From Omphiscola glabra (taxonomy: Eukaryota; Mollusca; Gastropoda; Lymnaeidae), in NCBI GenBank assembly GCA_964017045.1, contig OZ024809.1, forward strand, positions 4,425,012 through 4,489,011: a stretch of DNA of 64,000 nucleotides. The letters are read 5' to 3'. The translations under genes were made by a program, and so were the position numbers. Positions 23,552 to 35,312 of this stretch are shown piece by piece. The notes below the pieces were generated by a model that was given only the letters and a program-made list of their open reading frames with translations, ran no database searches and was not told the DNA's origin. Numbering within the stretch: the stretch's first letter is position 1; the number at the start of each line of letters is the position of its first letter.

Positions 23552-23609
<58 letters not shown>
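23552..23609. repeat. (CT)n microsatellite
   Basis: About 29 uninterrupted CT dinucleotides. Confidence 0.97.
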
Positions 23610-23613
<4 letters not shown>

Positions 23614-23849
23614 CACCCTTCCTGTTCCGCTACACTCTACATAAAGAGTTACTCTAAGCATTCTATAAAAGGTAAACAAAAATTAATAAATAAAAAGCTT
23701 AAAAAAAAGCTTAAAGGGGGGGGAGGGGAATTTTTCCTCCACCTATCCACCTGGCTGCATCCACCGTGCTTTTTATTTATTGACTCGCGTGATCTCATAA
23801 CCTGATCACACTCAAAATCTCATCAAAGGTCACAACCATTGTGGGGAGG

Positions 23850-24003
23850 TGTTCCTGTATCCCTCCGCCCCGGGTCCCGCCATTTCGCCCCCCCCCTGAA
23901 GTGTTCCTGTATACCTCCGCCCCAGGTCCCGCCATTTCGCCCCCCCCCCCCGAAGTGTTCCTGTATCCCTCCGCCCCGGGTCCCGCCATTTCGCCCCACC
24001 CCC
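23850..24003. repeat. about 52 bp tandem repeat, 3 copies
   Basis: Near-identical copies contain GTGTTCCTGTATCCCTCCGC and GGGTCCCGCCATTTCGCC. Each ends in a C run of variable length (9-12), so the units differ mainly in homopolymer length. Confidence 0.92.
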
Positions 24004-24575
24004 CTTGAATGATTCATTTTTAAACTCGGCATTTTTTGAACATCTCTTCATCATTACTTTGTTTCGCTTTTTAAAAATATAAAATTCTTCTCCCTTTTAT
24101 TAAAATGTTCCAATAAAACATCTACCTTCAAGTTGTGTGGTATAAAAGTAACACAGAGATCCCATTGAAGGCCGGGCGAGGAGGAATGAATGGGAACATT
24201 CCTGAACGGGACGAAGGGGAGGGGCGACTTTGTGGGAGAATTTTAAACACTGCAATTATGTATTTAAAAAAAAAAATTAATGAAAAATAATCCAAGATTG
24301 AACTTTTCAAAACTGTCTGCTCGCGGGCGTCATATTGTAAAAATGAGTCGTGGGTGGGTTTGGGCGGAGGGGTGTGGGCTGAGTACATTGGTGCAGCTGT
24401 ATTCTCTACACCTATTAACCTATGACCAGCGTTCTTGTAGACAGTGTTGAATGACATAGCTCAGTGGTTCCCATACTTTTACGAAGTTTAGAAAACTTGA
24501 TAATTCTAGGTTTTCCCAAAAGCGCCCTACGTTAAATTTTAACTTGTAAAAAAATAAAAAGGACGAGCGACAAAA
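24004..24575. other. non-coding
   Basis: Positions 24464-24485 (CAGTGGTTCCCATACTTTTA) look like one end of a hAT element. No matching opposite end or target duplication was found. Confidence 0.4.
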
Positions 24576-24579
24576 TATC

Positions 24580-24990
24580 TCACACCTCCCTGTGTCTCCG
24601 CGCCCCCTGTGTCTCCCCGTCCCCCTGTGTCTCACCGCCCCCTTTGTCTCCCCGTTTCCATGTGTCTTCACGTTGCCATGTGTCTCCCCGCTCCCCTGTA
24701 TCTCCCCGTCCCCGTGTCTCCTCGCGCCCCTCTGTCTCCCCGTTCCCCTGTGTCTCCCCGTCTCCCTGTGTCTCCCCCGTTCCCCTGTGTCTCCCCGCCC
24801 CCTGTATATCACACCTCCCTGTTTCCTTGTGTTTCCCGTCTCCCTCTTTCTTACACCTCCTTCCGTCTCACTGTATCTCACACTCTCCCGTGTCTCCACG
24901 TCTCCCTGTATCTCACACCTCCCTGTATCTCACACCTTCCCGTGTCTTCCCGTCTCCCTGTATCTCACACCTCCATGTGTCTCCCCCGTC
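24580..24990. repeat. about 18 bp degenerate repeat, CCCCTGTGTCTCCCCGTC type
   Basis: A basic word CCCTGTGTCTCCCCGT with many substitutions, becoming CTCACACCTCCCTGTATCT toward the end. All plus frames are open and proline/serine-rich. It resembles the repeat at 23225-23530, suggesting a common origin. Confidence 0.8.
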
Positions 24991-25263
24991 TCCCCGAATC
25001 GGAAATTCCACAACGCTCTATTCTGTATACGAGCATTGCTTACTTCCGGTTATAATAGTATTACTGTAGTACAAACCCAACTTTGTCAAATAAAATTAGC
25101 TCCTGAATCAGATGTCAAATTTTAAAAAAAAATTGTTTTTTACCAAATGAAAACTTTGTTTGTCGATATTACATTGAGAAATAACCAGCTATTTTATATA
25201 GAGAAAAAACTACCCCGCATTTCGTATTTTTTTAATCGGAAATTCAAAACCCGCCGGTATGCA

Positions 25264-25465
25264 CCTGTCATCAGGGCCGGTCTTAGGCCACTGCAACCTA
25301 TGCGGCCGCAGTGGGCCTCGCACTTTCATAGGCCCCGCCCCGAATTTATTTTCTAATACAAAATCTTAATTTTCACTTATTATCCTAATTCCTACCCAGA
25401 CTGGGCCCCGCGCAATCCGTTTCGCATAGGGCCCCGTAATTGTTAGGTTCAGCCCTGCCTGTCAT
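25264..25465. mobile_element. MITE (element 25272-25457) with perfect 8 bp target duplication
   Basis: The left end CAGGGCCGGTCTTAGG and the reverse complement of the right end (CAGGGCTGAACCTAAC) pair over about 9 of the first 10 positions. CCTGTCAT lies immediately on both sides (25264-25271 and 25458-25465). The interior carries inverted GGGCC/GGCCC blocks (GTGGGCCTCGC, TAGGCCCCGCCCC, TGGGCCCCGCGC). The 8 bp duplication indicates a hAT-type non-autonomous element of 186 bp. Confidence 0.87.
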
Positions 25466-25879
25466 ACTAACATTACAATTATTAAAGTCTGTAAATTTGA
25501 CTCAAGTTGGAACCTCAGAGACGATAATTAGTAATGTAAATGGTAATTCAAAATTAGCGCCGGCTACACGAAAGAAAAAAAATCTTTGTTGATATGATAA
25601 ACATAGTTTTGGGAAAAAAACAACTTTTAATAACATTATCATTTCGAAAACGGGAGGACAGGGACCAATTTTCAACAAGATGACGGCGACCTTGGTAGTT
25701 CTAGATCCGGCCCTAGCAAATTCGTCATAGGCGCGAATAGACAACATTCCAAACAAGGAGCATGTGATCCAAACTTATACAAGCCCTGAATTACTTCGTC
25801 CCACTTGTTCTGATGGTGATTGATCGCTATAGGAGTGTCTATCGCCACATTGTTGCTGACTCGTCTAAATGGCATGATT
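25466..25879. other. non-coding
   Basis: No tandem repeat or recognisable exon. A GATCCGGCCCTAG word near 25705 resembles the end of another small transposon. Confidence 0.4.
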
Positions 25880-26280
25880 TACAAACGCTTGTCACAAAAT
25901 AAATAACAATAACTGGGAGAAAATGATTCCTACAAAGAAAGAGAGAGAGAGAGAAAGAGAGAGAGAGGTGGGAAGGATGGGAGAGAGACAAACTAGGAGG
26001 GAGAGAAAGGAAGGAAGTATAGACAGTCAGGGAGGGAAACTGAGAATGATAGACAGAGATAGAGATGGACAGAAAGAGATAATCAGTGAAAGGGAGACAG
26101 AGAGACATAAAGACAGATAGAGACTAATGGAGAGATAGACAAAGAGAGATAAACAGAGAAAGAATGAGGGAATGAGAGACACAGATAAATACATATATAG
26201 ACCAGGCGAGATACATACAGAGACAGACAGATGAAAAGATATATATATATATATTGAGAGAGCGAGAGTGAGGGGCAAAG
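25880..26280. repeat. AG-rich interspersed segment, copy A
   Basis: This matches 29281-29690 closely and in the same orientation. It starts at CAAAATAAATAACAATAA, continues through AAAATGATTCCTACAAAGAA and GGTGGGAAGGATGGGAGAGA, and on to GATAAATACATATATAGACC. The AG-rich content makes both strands look open, but no protein is implied. Confidence 0.9.
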
Positions 26281-26321
26281 AGAAAGAGACAGACACTAGA
26301 CAGAGGTCAGGTCACATAACT

Positions 26322-27281
26322 GCTGAGTCTGGTCACATCACTACTGAGTCTAGTCACATCACTACTGAGTCTGGTCACATCACTGTTGAGTCTGGTCACA
26401 TCACTGCTGAGTCTGGTCACATCACTGCTGAGTCTGGTCACATCACTGCTGAGTCTGGTCACATCACTACTGAGTCTAGTCACATCACTACTGAGTCTGG
26501 TCACATCACTGTTGAGTCTGGTCACATCACTGCTGAGTCTGGTCACATCACTGCTGAGTCTGGTCACATCACTGCTGAGTCTGGTCACATCACTGCTGAG
26601 TCTGGTCACATCACTGCTGAGTCTTGTCACATAAATGCTGAGTCTGGTCACATCACTGCTCAGTCTGGTCACATCACTGTTGAGTCTGGTCACATCACTG
26701 CTGAGTCTGGTCACATCACTGCTGAGTCTGGTCACATCACTGTTGAGTCTGGTCACATCACTGTTGAGTCTGGTCACATCACTGCTGTCTGGTCAAATAA
26801 CTGCTCAGTCTGGTCACATCACTGCTCAGTCTGGTTACATCACTGTTGAGTCTGGTCACATCACTGCTGAGTCTGGTCACATCACTGCTGAGTCTGGTCA
26901 CATCACTGCTGAGTCTGGTCAAATAACTGCTCAGTCTGGTCACATCACTGCTCAGTCTGGTTACATCACTGTTGAGTCTGGTCACATCACTGCTGAGTCT
27001 GGTCAAATAACTGCTCAGTCTGGCCACATCACTGCTCAGTCTGGTCACATCACTGCTCAGTCTGGTTACATCACTGTTGAGTCTGGTCACATCACTGCTG
27101 AGTCTGGTCACATCACTGCTGAGTCTGGTCACATCACTGTTGAGTCTGGTCACATCACTGCTGAGTCTGGTCACATCACTGCTGAGTCTGGTCACATCAC
27201 TGCTGAGTCTGGTCACATCACTGCTGAGTCTGGTCACATCACTGCTGAGTCTGGTCACATCACTGCTGAGTCTGGTCACAA
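26322..27281. repeat. 21 bp minisatellite, about 46 copies, with 126 bp higher-order copies
   Basis: The unit is CTGGTCACATCACTGCTGAG plus T. The marker GGTCAAATAA occurs at 26791, 26917 and 27001, and the pair ACTACTGAGTCTAGTCAC recurs 126 bp apart near 26341 and 26467, so blocks of six units were copied together. Open frames on both strands are explained by the period. Confidence 0.96.
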
Positions 27282-27464
27282 GACTTGCTCTTGCCCGGCA
27301 CGGTGATATAACGGACCAATATTCAAGTAGAGAATGTTCTGATTTGTTACCTTGCCATATTTGAAGTTAGGATAAAACTTGGGATCACTTTTTTTTTAAT
27401 TGAAAGAATTTAGCGCTTTGAGACTTAATGTAATAATTTTTTATTCATTACCAAAAATGACCGC

Positions 27465-27715
27465 ACATAATGGACGGCACACGATGGACGGCACAATATG
27501 GACGACTCAACATGAACGGCAAAGTGTGGACGGCACAGGCTGAATGGCACAGGGTGGGTGGCACAAAGGGTTACGCGACATAGGGTGGACGGCCCACAGG
27601 GTGCACGGCCCACAGGGTGCACGGCACAGCTTGAACTGCACAAGATGGACGATTCAATATGGACACCAAAAGATGGACGGCACAGCATGAACGGCACACG
27701 GTGGACGGCGCAAGA
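27465..27715. repeat. degenerate repeat, GGACGGCACA type
   Basis: The word GATGGACGGCACA recurs about 15 times with spacing of about 13-20 bp and many substitutions. Two adjacent exact copies of GGTGCACGGCCCACA lie near 27590-27620. Confidence 0.8.
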
Positions 27716-28194
27716 TCGTGACTAATTAGAATAGGAAAGGGAGAGCACCACAACATTGGGATGACGTCATCTGTGGGCGAAAAAAAACTTCACAAGATCG
27801 GGGCGTTCTCTGATCTGTCTTGTCAGTGAAATCACTTGTTAAAAAAACATGGATGTATAAATATTGATAGGGTGTCTGACTCATGATGTACAGCAGGAGC
27901 GTGTATAAGAACGAGTACCTGTCCGATAGCTCACTGCACTGGCTATTTATATGTTGGGGTTGTTATTAAATAAAAAGGTGTAAAATGTGTTTTTTTCCCC
28001 CTTCTTTCTTTTATATCAGAGGGTCTCCCAGTGATAGTGTAGCCCACACTTGGATGTTTTCTTCAGGGCCGACGACGACGCCGATGCAACACGAAGCACG
28101 TCGAATGAGTAAATCAAAATATAGGACGAGGAATTTGCGTGTTAATGAGCTGATTCACGGAAGACGGGAATTTCCGGAATCGGGGTCGTAACAG
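27716..28194. other. non-coding
   Basis: No gene recognised. A short frame at 27985-28191 has no similarity that I can identify. Confidence 0.4.
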
Positions 28195-28530
28195 GCGTGG
28201 GGGGTCATTAGACATGCCAGTAGAGGGGGGTCATTAGACATGCCAGGAGTGGGGGGTCATTATACATGCAAGGAGTGGGAATAATTAGACATGCTAAGAG
28301 TGGGGGTCATCAGACATGCCAGGAGTGGGAATAATTAGACATGCTAAGAGTGGGGGTCATCAGTCATGCCAGGAGTGGGAATAATTAGACATGCTAAGAG
28401 TGAGGGTCATTGGACATACCAGGAGTGGGAATAATATTAGACATGCTAAGAGTGGGGGTCATTAGACATACCAGGAGTGGGAATAATTAGACATGCTAAG
28501 AGTGGGGGTCATTGGACATGCGAGGAATGA
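28195..28530. repeat. 25/50 bp minisatellite, about 13 half-units
   Basis: A 25 bp unit (GGGGTCATTAGACATGCCAG plus GAGTG) has diverged into two alternating forms, the second with GGGAATAATTAGACATGCTA. The array now repeats as a 50 bp dimer, with one 2 bp insertion (ATAATATTAG). Confidence 0.92.
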
Positions 28531-28674
28531 ATAATCGTTAAAGAATATAAGTGACCTTCAATCAGTGAATCAGGTTAAGGTATCACTCACTCAAACACAA
28601 GCACACATCTCTTTCGTGTAAAGTGTATTTGTTAAGTGCAACGGAACCCCGCTTCAACACAGTAACTTGGCTCC

Positions 28675-29035
28675 ACCAGATTTCAGATAACATGGCTCCA
28701 CCAGATTTCAGATAACATGGTTCCACCAGATTTCAGATAACATGATTCCACCAGATTTAAGATGACATGGTTCCACCAGATTTCAGATAACAAGGTTCTA
28801 TCAGATTTCAGATAGCATGGCTCCATCAGATTTCAGATATCATGGTTCCATCAGATTTCAGATAGCAAGGTTCCATCAGATTTCAGATAGCATGGTTCCA
28901 TCAGAATTCAGATACCAAGGTTCAATCAGATTTCAGATAGCAAGGTTCCATCAGATTTCAGATGACATGGTTCCATCAGATTTCAGATGACATGGTTCCA
29001 TCAGATTTCAGATGACATGGTTCCACCAGATTTCA
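28675..29035. repeat. 25 bp minisatellite, about 15 copies
   Basis: The core is GGTTCCATCAGATTTCAGAT followed by AACAT, AGCAA or GACAT. ACCAG forms predominate at both ends and ATCAG forms in the middle. Confidence 0.94.
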
Positions 29036-29280
29036 GATCGCGTTTTAAAGCGGGGGTTCAGCTCATGAGAGAGTGGGAAATGATAAAAGAAATTGTCAGT
29101 CTCCATGTTTCGAAGCTTCACACCCATAAATGACGTCACCATGGGGTTACATAGGTCTAATAAAGGGGAGAAATTAGTTAGACGTGTCAACTGTCGCCTG
29201 GAGGTTATTCTTCAGATTTTTCCACAGACTTATTTTAGCCAGGTTGAAAATATCTCCGATATCCTCAATCTAAATTTGAA

Positions 29281-29690
29281 TAGTCGCAAAATAAATAACA
29301 ATAAAGGTGGGAAAATGATTCCTACAAAGAAAGAGAGAGAGAGAGAAAGAGAGAGAGGTGGGAAGGATGGGAGAGAGACAAACTGGGAGGGAGAGAAAGG
29401 AAGGAGGTATAGACAGACAGGGAGGAAACTGAGAATGATAGACAGAGATAGAGATGGTCATAAAAGAGATAATCAGTGAAAGAGAGAAAATGAGTGACAG
29501 AAAGAGACATACAGACAGATAGAGACTGGGGGAGGGATAGACAAGAGAGATAGACAGAGAAAGAATAAAGGAGTGAGAGACACAGATAAATACATATATA
29601 GACCCGGCGAGAGATATACAGAGACAGACAGATGAACAGAGAGAGAGAGAGAGAGAGAGAGATATTGAGAGAGTGAGAATAGTTATTGAG
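29281..29690. repeat. AG-rich interspersed segment, copy B
   Basis: The partner of 25880-26280. It differs by small indels, and the (AT)n of copy A (about 26240-26255) is replaced here by a (GA)n run at 29638-29662. Confidence 0.9.
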
Positions 29691-31092
29691 AACATGGGAT
29701 TGGTCAAGATTCGCCAGCCAAAGAGAAGATAGTCGTTGTGCTCCTAGAATCGCGTCTAAGCCAGGGCTAGTTTACGACTAAAGAAGAACTGTCAAGCCTC
29801 AAGGTGGGTCTTCAGAGAAGGTTGGGAGTGGGTGGGGGGCGGGCGAAACTTGACCCCGTCAGGTAAAATTGGCAGATGGGTCAGGGTGTGGCGAAACAAT
29901 CTCAGAGCCGCAAACAGGTTTGTTGGCTGACCTGTGACCGCATGAACCTTATTCAATCGACCATGTCTGACCTTTTGCTCTCACGACTCCGATCGTTTCC
30001 CCTTTTGACAGCCCCTTAATCGCCTCCCCTTTCTCCTCGACAAACAAGGGGATGTTAATCTCTTGGGGGTGTGGGGTTGATCCCAGTAAACATGTCTCAC
30101 CTGAGACGTAACAACGTTAGCCCGTTGTTGGCAGGTAGGTGTGGTGGCCCTGGGTGCGCTGGCCATGGGGGGAGGGGAGGGGCGGGGGGGGGGGGCTAAA
30201 GAAGAATTAATGGGTTTATTGGGAGAGTGATAGAGGGATTGGGTTTAGCTGGTGTTATCAGTTTTAGGGGGGGGGGGTGCATTATGCAGAGACTGGGTTG
30301 GAGTGAGGCTGGTATTAGGATCAGGGATGAATGCTCAGGCCTTAGGGTTAGTAAGTGTGAGTGTGTGTGTGTGGGCGGGTGTGTGTGTGGGGGGGGGGGT
30401 GTAAGGTATTTGGAAATATATGGGAAATGGGTGATTGAGTAATATTAGTAATAATGAAGGGAGTGAAAGTTAAAGAAAAGTTTCTATTAAAAAGGAGTTG
30501 TGGGACATTTAAGAATCCATTTAGTGACCATCTAATCAAAAGACTTAGATCCTTATAGTGTTATTTAGTATTACATAGGTCCTAGAGGCCATAAAAATCC
30601 TTTATTATATAATTATAATCAAATGCATTGTAAAATTATTGACATAACGGTCAATGACTTGTTTAAAAAATGGGAATTGTATATAAATATAATTAGGCTA
30701 TAAAATGTTTGCTAAAAGACTTTAAATAAATAAATAACACTCAACAACTTCATGGCAATTATATTTTAATTAGTACATAATTCAAAACTATAAACGAATA
30801 ACTTTAAAAAAAATAATAAAGGAAATATTACCATTCTCTAAGATTTTCTTCACAATACTATTTACCTGTGACGATGACAACGTTTATGAGCAAGATGATG
30901 ATAAATCAAAATGAACGCAACAAATGAATGATTTGAATAACCCTAGGTCTCCCGATTTTAAAAAACAAACAAAAAAAAACAATTATTTAATATTACCATT
31001 CCCAAAGTTGTTGTTGTTATGTTTTCCCTACACAACTATTAACTTTTCCTTTTGCCTTATTGAAATATCATTTTTGGAAATATTGGACAAAT
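29691..31092. other. non-coding
   Basis: G-rich with poly-G runs at about 30181-30194 and 30266-30277, and a GT-rich stretch at 30355-30402. Positions 30540-31000 are AT-rich. No exon was recognised. Confidence 0.45.
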
Positions 31093-31210
31093 GAGTCTTC
31101 AAGCAGCTGTGAACGTAAGTCTTCACGCAGCCGTGAACGTAAGTCTTTATGCAGCTGTGAACGCAAGTCTTCATGCAGCCGTGGACGTAAGTCTTCATGC
31201 AGCTGTGAAC
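31093..31210. repeat. 24 bp minisatellite, about 5 copies, containing splice-donor-like words
   Basis: The core is GTGAACGTAAGTCTTCATGC plus AGCT or AGCC. Three of the units contain ACGTAAGT, which matches the GTAAGT donor consensus. No flanking exon was recognised. Confidence 0.88.
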
Positions 31211-31634
31211 AGTGTTCGCATAGGCATCTCTTATTTATATTACACTTCTGGTGTTACCCGTGGACTGCTTCCATTTCCGGCTGCTTGCTAACAAGCTGGC
31301 TGCCCCCAATTCAGCGTAATTGCTATTGAGAGTATATTACAATTCATTTTATATGTTTGAAAGAAAGTATGGTTCAATAATGAGTTTAATAGCAGGCAAA
31401 ATATAATTCCCGATAACTATGCTAAATTATTTTTAAAAATTATACTTAGTTTGGTGCGTAATTTGTTCTTTTCGGAAAATGAAATCGTCGCAATTTAAGT
31501 ATGATGTAAAAATATTTGGTTTAAAAGTGGTTGTGACATCAGAATATTTAATATAGTTCATGGGCGTGAAATAAAGATTGTGCAGTGACGTATCATGGGA
31601 GGAAGGGGTGTAGCGAAAATTGGGATTCTTAAAT

Positions 31635-31690
31635 GTGCGTGACTTGTGTTCATGTTTTGTCAAGTAACTTTAGGAGATGGGAAGTTCACG
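31635..31690 (+). repeat. single-copy relative of the 18 bp array at 51508
   Basis: Positions 31651-31681 match 51508-51538 over 31 bases with one difference, including CATGTTTTGTCAAGTA and CTTTAGGAGATGGG. The upstream GTGCGT word sits 16 bases earlier in both places. Here the sequence continues into unique DNA, while at 51,508 it continues into about 77 tandem copies. Confidence 0.8.
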
Positions 31691-32164
31691 CCTTGCTGTC
31701 ATTAATGTTTGGTGGGAAATATCAAGTAGTTATATATTATATCACAGCAAAACGTCGAACAAAAAGGCATATCGGTTTTCCGGTCGTCAGTCCATGTGAC
31801 AATCTGACATTTGGAGGAATACCGAAAGCCTCAATTACTTTCAGCCAGACAGCGGATAGTCTCAATCATTTTCTGCCAAAACTAAAAATAAGCCGAAGAA
31901 GATCAAATGGCAACTTTCGGCGCCGAAACCGCATTCGAAATTCGGTCGAACCCTAGTGTCTTCTTTCATCCGCTTTTCTCACTTCAACTCCATTACTACC
32001 ACTAAACAACAACAACCAACAACGCTATCTACCATACCCACATACGTCACAAATAACACGCTCATAGCTAACAGCTACACAAATAATCTCCACACGAAAA
32101 CACGTATTCACAAAACACGAACAAGAACAAACCATTAACAACATCGATACCAAGAGCTCATTTT
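31691..32164. other. non-coding; decayed transposon end near 31956
   Basis: Positions 31880-31955 are rich in CGAAA/TTCGG words and end GGTCGAACCCTAGTG, like the end of a hAT-type element. A related TTCGGTTTCGG cluster is found at 36395-36500. No target duplication could be fixed. Confidence 0.35.
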
Positions 32165-32790
32165 ATGATAAGACAAAGAACACGAGCTAGGATAAGACCA
32201 AGAACTCATGTTATGATAAGACCAAAAACTCATGCTATGATAAGACCAAGAACGCATGCTATGATAAGACCAAAAACTCATGTTATGATAAGACCAAGAA
32301 CTCATGTTATGATAAGACCAAAAACTCATGCTATGATAAGACCAAGAACTCATGCTATAACACCAAAAACTCATGCTATGATAAGACCAAGAACGCATGC
32401 TATGATAAGACCAAAAACTCATGTTATGATAAGACCAAGAACTCATGTTATGATAAGACCAAAAACTCATGCTATGATAAGACCAAGAACTCATGCTATA
32501 ACACCAAAAACTCATGCTATGATAAGACCAAGAACGCATGCTATGATAAGACCAAGAACTCAAGCTATCATAAGACCAAGAACTCAAGCTATCATAAGAC
32601 CAAGAACGCATGATACGATAAGACCAAGAACTCAAGCTATCATAAGACCAAGAACTCAAGCAATCATAAGACCAAGAAGGCATGCTATGATAAGACCAAG
32701 AACTCAAGCTATCATAAGACCAAGAAGGCATGCTATGATAAGACCAAGAACTCAAGCTTTCATAAGACCAAGAACTCATGCTATCATAGG
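32165..32790. repeat. 24 bp minisatellite, about 26 copies
   Basis: The unit is ATGATAAGACCAAGAACTCA plus TGCT. A rare 21 bp unit (GCTATAACACC) occurs at 32354 and 32495, 141 bp apart (five full units plus the short one), showing block duplication. The plus strand is open with MIRPRTHA repeats and the minus with SYHSMSSW repeats. Neither is thought to be a protein. Confidence 0.95.
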
Positions 32791-33132
32791 ACAATTATCT
32801 GATACATTTATAGATTATCTTAAATCTGGTCATAGCAATTATATTTTTTTGTTTCAAATATCAACTTGAAAATGACACCAAAAAAATATAACTTTTTTTT
32901 TACATTGATTTGAAATATTATTTTTCTTGACACCTTCAGACGGATGATGTAATTAGAATAGTTTATTGTCGTGGTTGGGAGGAGGGTGGGGTGACATTAA
33001 AATACTTTGATCATTTCACACAAAAAAAAAAATCAATGAATTGTTGCCTGAAGGAAAAGTTGAAAGAGTTTTACCCACGAGTTAATAAATTAGAGAGAGT
33101 TATTGTTCTTCATTGAAGAGATCGGATAAGAA

Positions 33133-34013
33133 TTGATGACACCATGAACCCATGACATCATGAACTGATGACATCTTTAACCCATGACACCATAAACCCA
33201 TGACCGCATGAACCCATGATTCCATGAACCCATGACACCATGAACCCATGACAGCGTGAACCCATGACACCATGAAACTATGGTACCATGAACCCACGAC
33301 ACCATGAAACTATGGTACCATGAACCCATGACACCATGAAACTATGACATTGCAAATCCATCACACTACGCACCCATGACACCATGAAACCATGAACCCA
33401 TGAACCCATTCACCCATGACACCATGAACCCATGACACCACGTACGCATGACACCATGAACCCATGACACCATGCACCCATGACACCATGAGCCTATGAC
33501 ATTGCAAATCCATCACACTACGCACCCATGACACCATGAACCCATGATACCATGAATCCATTCACACATGACACCATGAACCCATGACACCACGTACCCA
33601 TGACACCATGAACCCATGACACCATGCACCCATGACACCATGCACACGTGACACCATGAACCAATGACACCACGCACCCATGACACCATGAACCTATAAC
33701 ACCATGCACCCATGACACCACGAACCCATGACACCACGCACCCATTACACTATGAACCCATGACACCACGCACCCATGACACTATGAACCCATGACACCA
33801 CGAACCCATGATACCATGCACCCATTACACCATGCACCCATGACACCATGCACCCATGACACCACGAACCCATGACACCATGAACCCATGACACCATGAA
33901 CCCATGACACCATGCACCCATGACACGATGTACCCATGACACCTTGAACCCATGACACCATGCACCCATGACACCATGAACCCATGACACCACGCACCCA
34001 TAACACCACGAAA
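33133..34013. repeat. 16 bp minisatellite, about 55 copies
   Basis: The unit is GACACCATGAACCCAT with GCACCCAT, CACG and GTACCCAT variants. The period is not a multiple of three, so all three minus frames are stop-poor and encode the same shifting MVSWVHGVMGSWCHG pattern. Confidence 0.96.
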
Positions 34014-34736
34014 TTGGGCTTGTTGAGACCAGGCTAATAAATCTGAAGGACGATTAAGCTCGGGTACCGCCCCTGGGATCTGGATGTTACGGTCATATAT
34101 AAACACACGGACGAACAAAGAACGAGACGGACAGCACAATGGCGACGAGGTCGTAACGCCCACAAATTCACAGGGTTCCGGTGAGCGGAAATAACCCTTA
34201 AACGGCCCCGTTGTTGTCGTTCCTGCTTATATTTCTTCCCCTCGTATCTTTAGAAGTCTAAGGAAATGAACTAAGATGAATTCGAAGTATTTCGAATCCT
34301 GACTCTTGGTGGGGGTGTGTGGGGCTAATGGTGGGTAGCTGTTGTTCTTGATATGTTCCCCATTTTTTTTGGAAAATGATGAATCAAAACTTTATTTCAG
34401 GACAACTTAATGCTTTATTCTTTCTATAAACAAAATGTGTGTGTTAAGAGATACATTAGCTGCTATTGCCTTCCTACCCCCCTCCTTTCTAGCGTTTCCT
34501 ATTCAAAGTTCCAGACCCGTGGGGGTACGTTCGATGTTGCTTTAGCATTTCTTCTAGACGTCTGCTAATAAGTTGTGCAAACTTTCAATTATTTAAATAG
34601 CATTTTCAATGTCAAGATCCACTTATTCACTAAAACCTAACGCATTGGTCTCCTTGGAAAATACGAGGTCGTGGAGGTATTCCATTTCCTCCCCCACCAT
34701 TCTGCCCCAGTAAGTGGGAAAAAAGTAACGGGAAAT
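34014..34736. other. non-coding
   Basis: No gene recognised. Confidence 0.45.
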
Positions 34737-34805
34737 AAATAAAGGCACGGGAAATAAAGTCACTGGAAGTAAAGTCACTGGAAATAAGGTCACTGGAAAT
34801 AAAGT
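34737..34805. repeat. 15 bp minisatellite, about 4-5 copies
   Basis: The unit is GGAAATAAAGTCACT with single-base changes. Confidence 0.85.
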
Positions 34806-35055
34806 CGCCGGAAGAACTTTTTACCCATCGTAATTTTGTTTGTAGTTCATTCATTTAAATGTTTCTTCTAGACTAAATATCAGTAGGGCTGCGGATATTC
34901 GTTCAGAAGAACGTTTATTTTGAACATTATTGTTGAGTTTGTAAGACACATTTTGACACCAAATGAAAGATAATGGAATAGACTATAAGTTTGTTAACTT
35001 ACTTCTTCAGTTTAACTGAAATAACGACCACAAGTTACATCCGAATAGCATTTGC

Positions 35056-35297
35056 AGGGCCGAGTAGAAAAAGTAGTTAAGTGTATTTTTGAAGTTTTGA
35101 GAAAAATGAGTTTAAAATTTTTAAATTCTTATTGAGATACATTAAAATCTGCTCGAGGTAACTCTGAATCAAACACTTATGGACACTTTTCATGAATTAT
35201 ATTTACAGGAATGATTCATTGAAAGTAATCAAATATAATGCCAGGCTTAACTCATTTTTTGAAAATTGTAACTTAAGTACTTTTTCTACTCAGCCCT
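35056..35297. mobile_element. MITE with long terminal inverted repeats
   Basis: The left end AGGGCCGAGTAGAAAAAGTA continues to TTAAGT, and the reverse complement of the right end is AGGGCTGAGTAGAAAAAGTA with the same continuation. That gives about 27 bp of inverted repeat with 2 mismatches, followed by a weaker match (AAAAATGAGTT). Length is 242 bp with no coding potential. The flanks share only CATTT (GCATTTGC, TCATTTAG), so the target duplication is uncertain. Confidence 0.85.
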
Positions 35298-35312
35298 TCA
35301 TTTAGTTTAAAG

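Noticed and set aside
24464..24575. hAT end CAGTGGTTCCCATACTTTTA
   Set aside because: No partner end or target duplication could be found, so the element could not be bounded.
33100..34009. Tryptophan/histidine-rich minus-strand proteins in three frames
   Set aside because: The 16 bp repeat reads the same in every frame, and the frames overlap one another, so they are artefacts.
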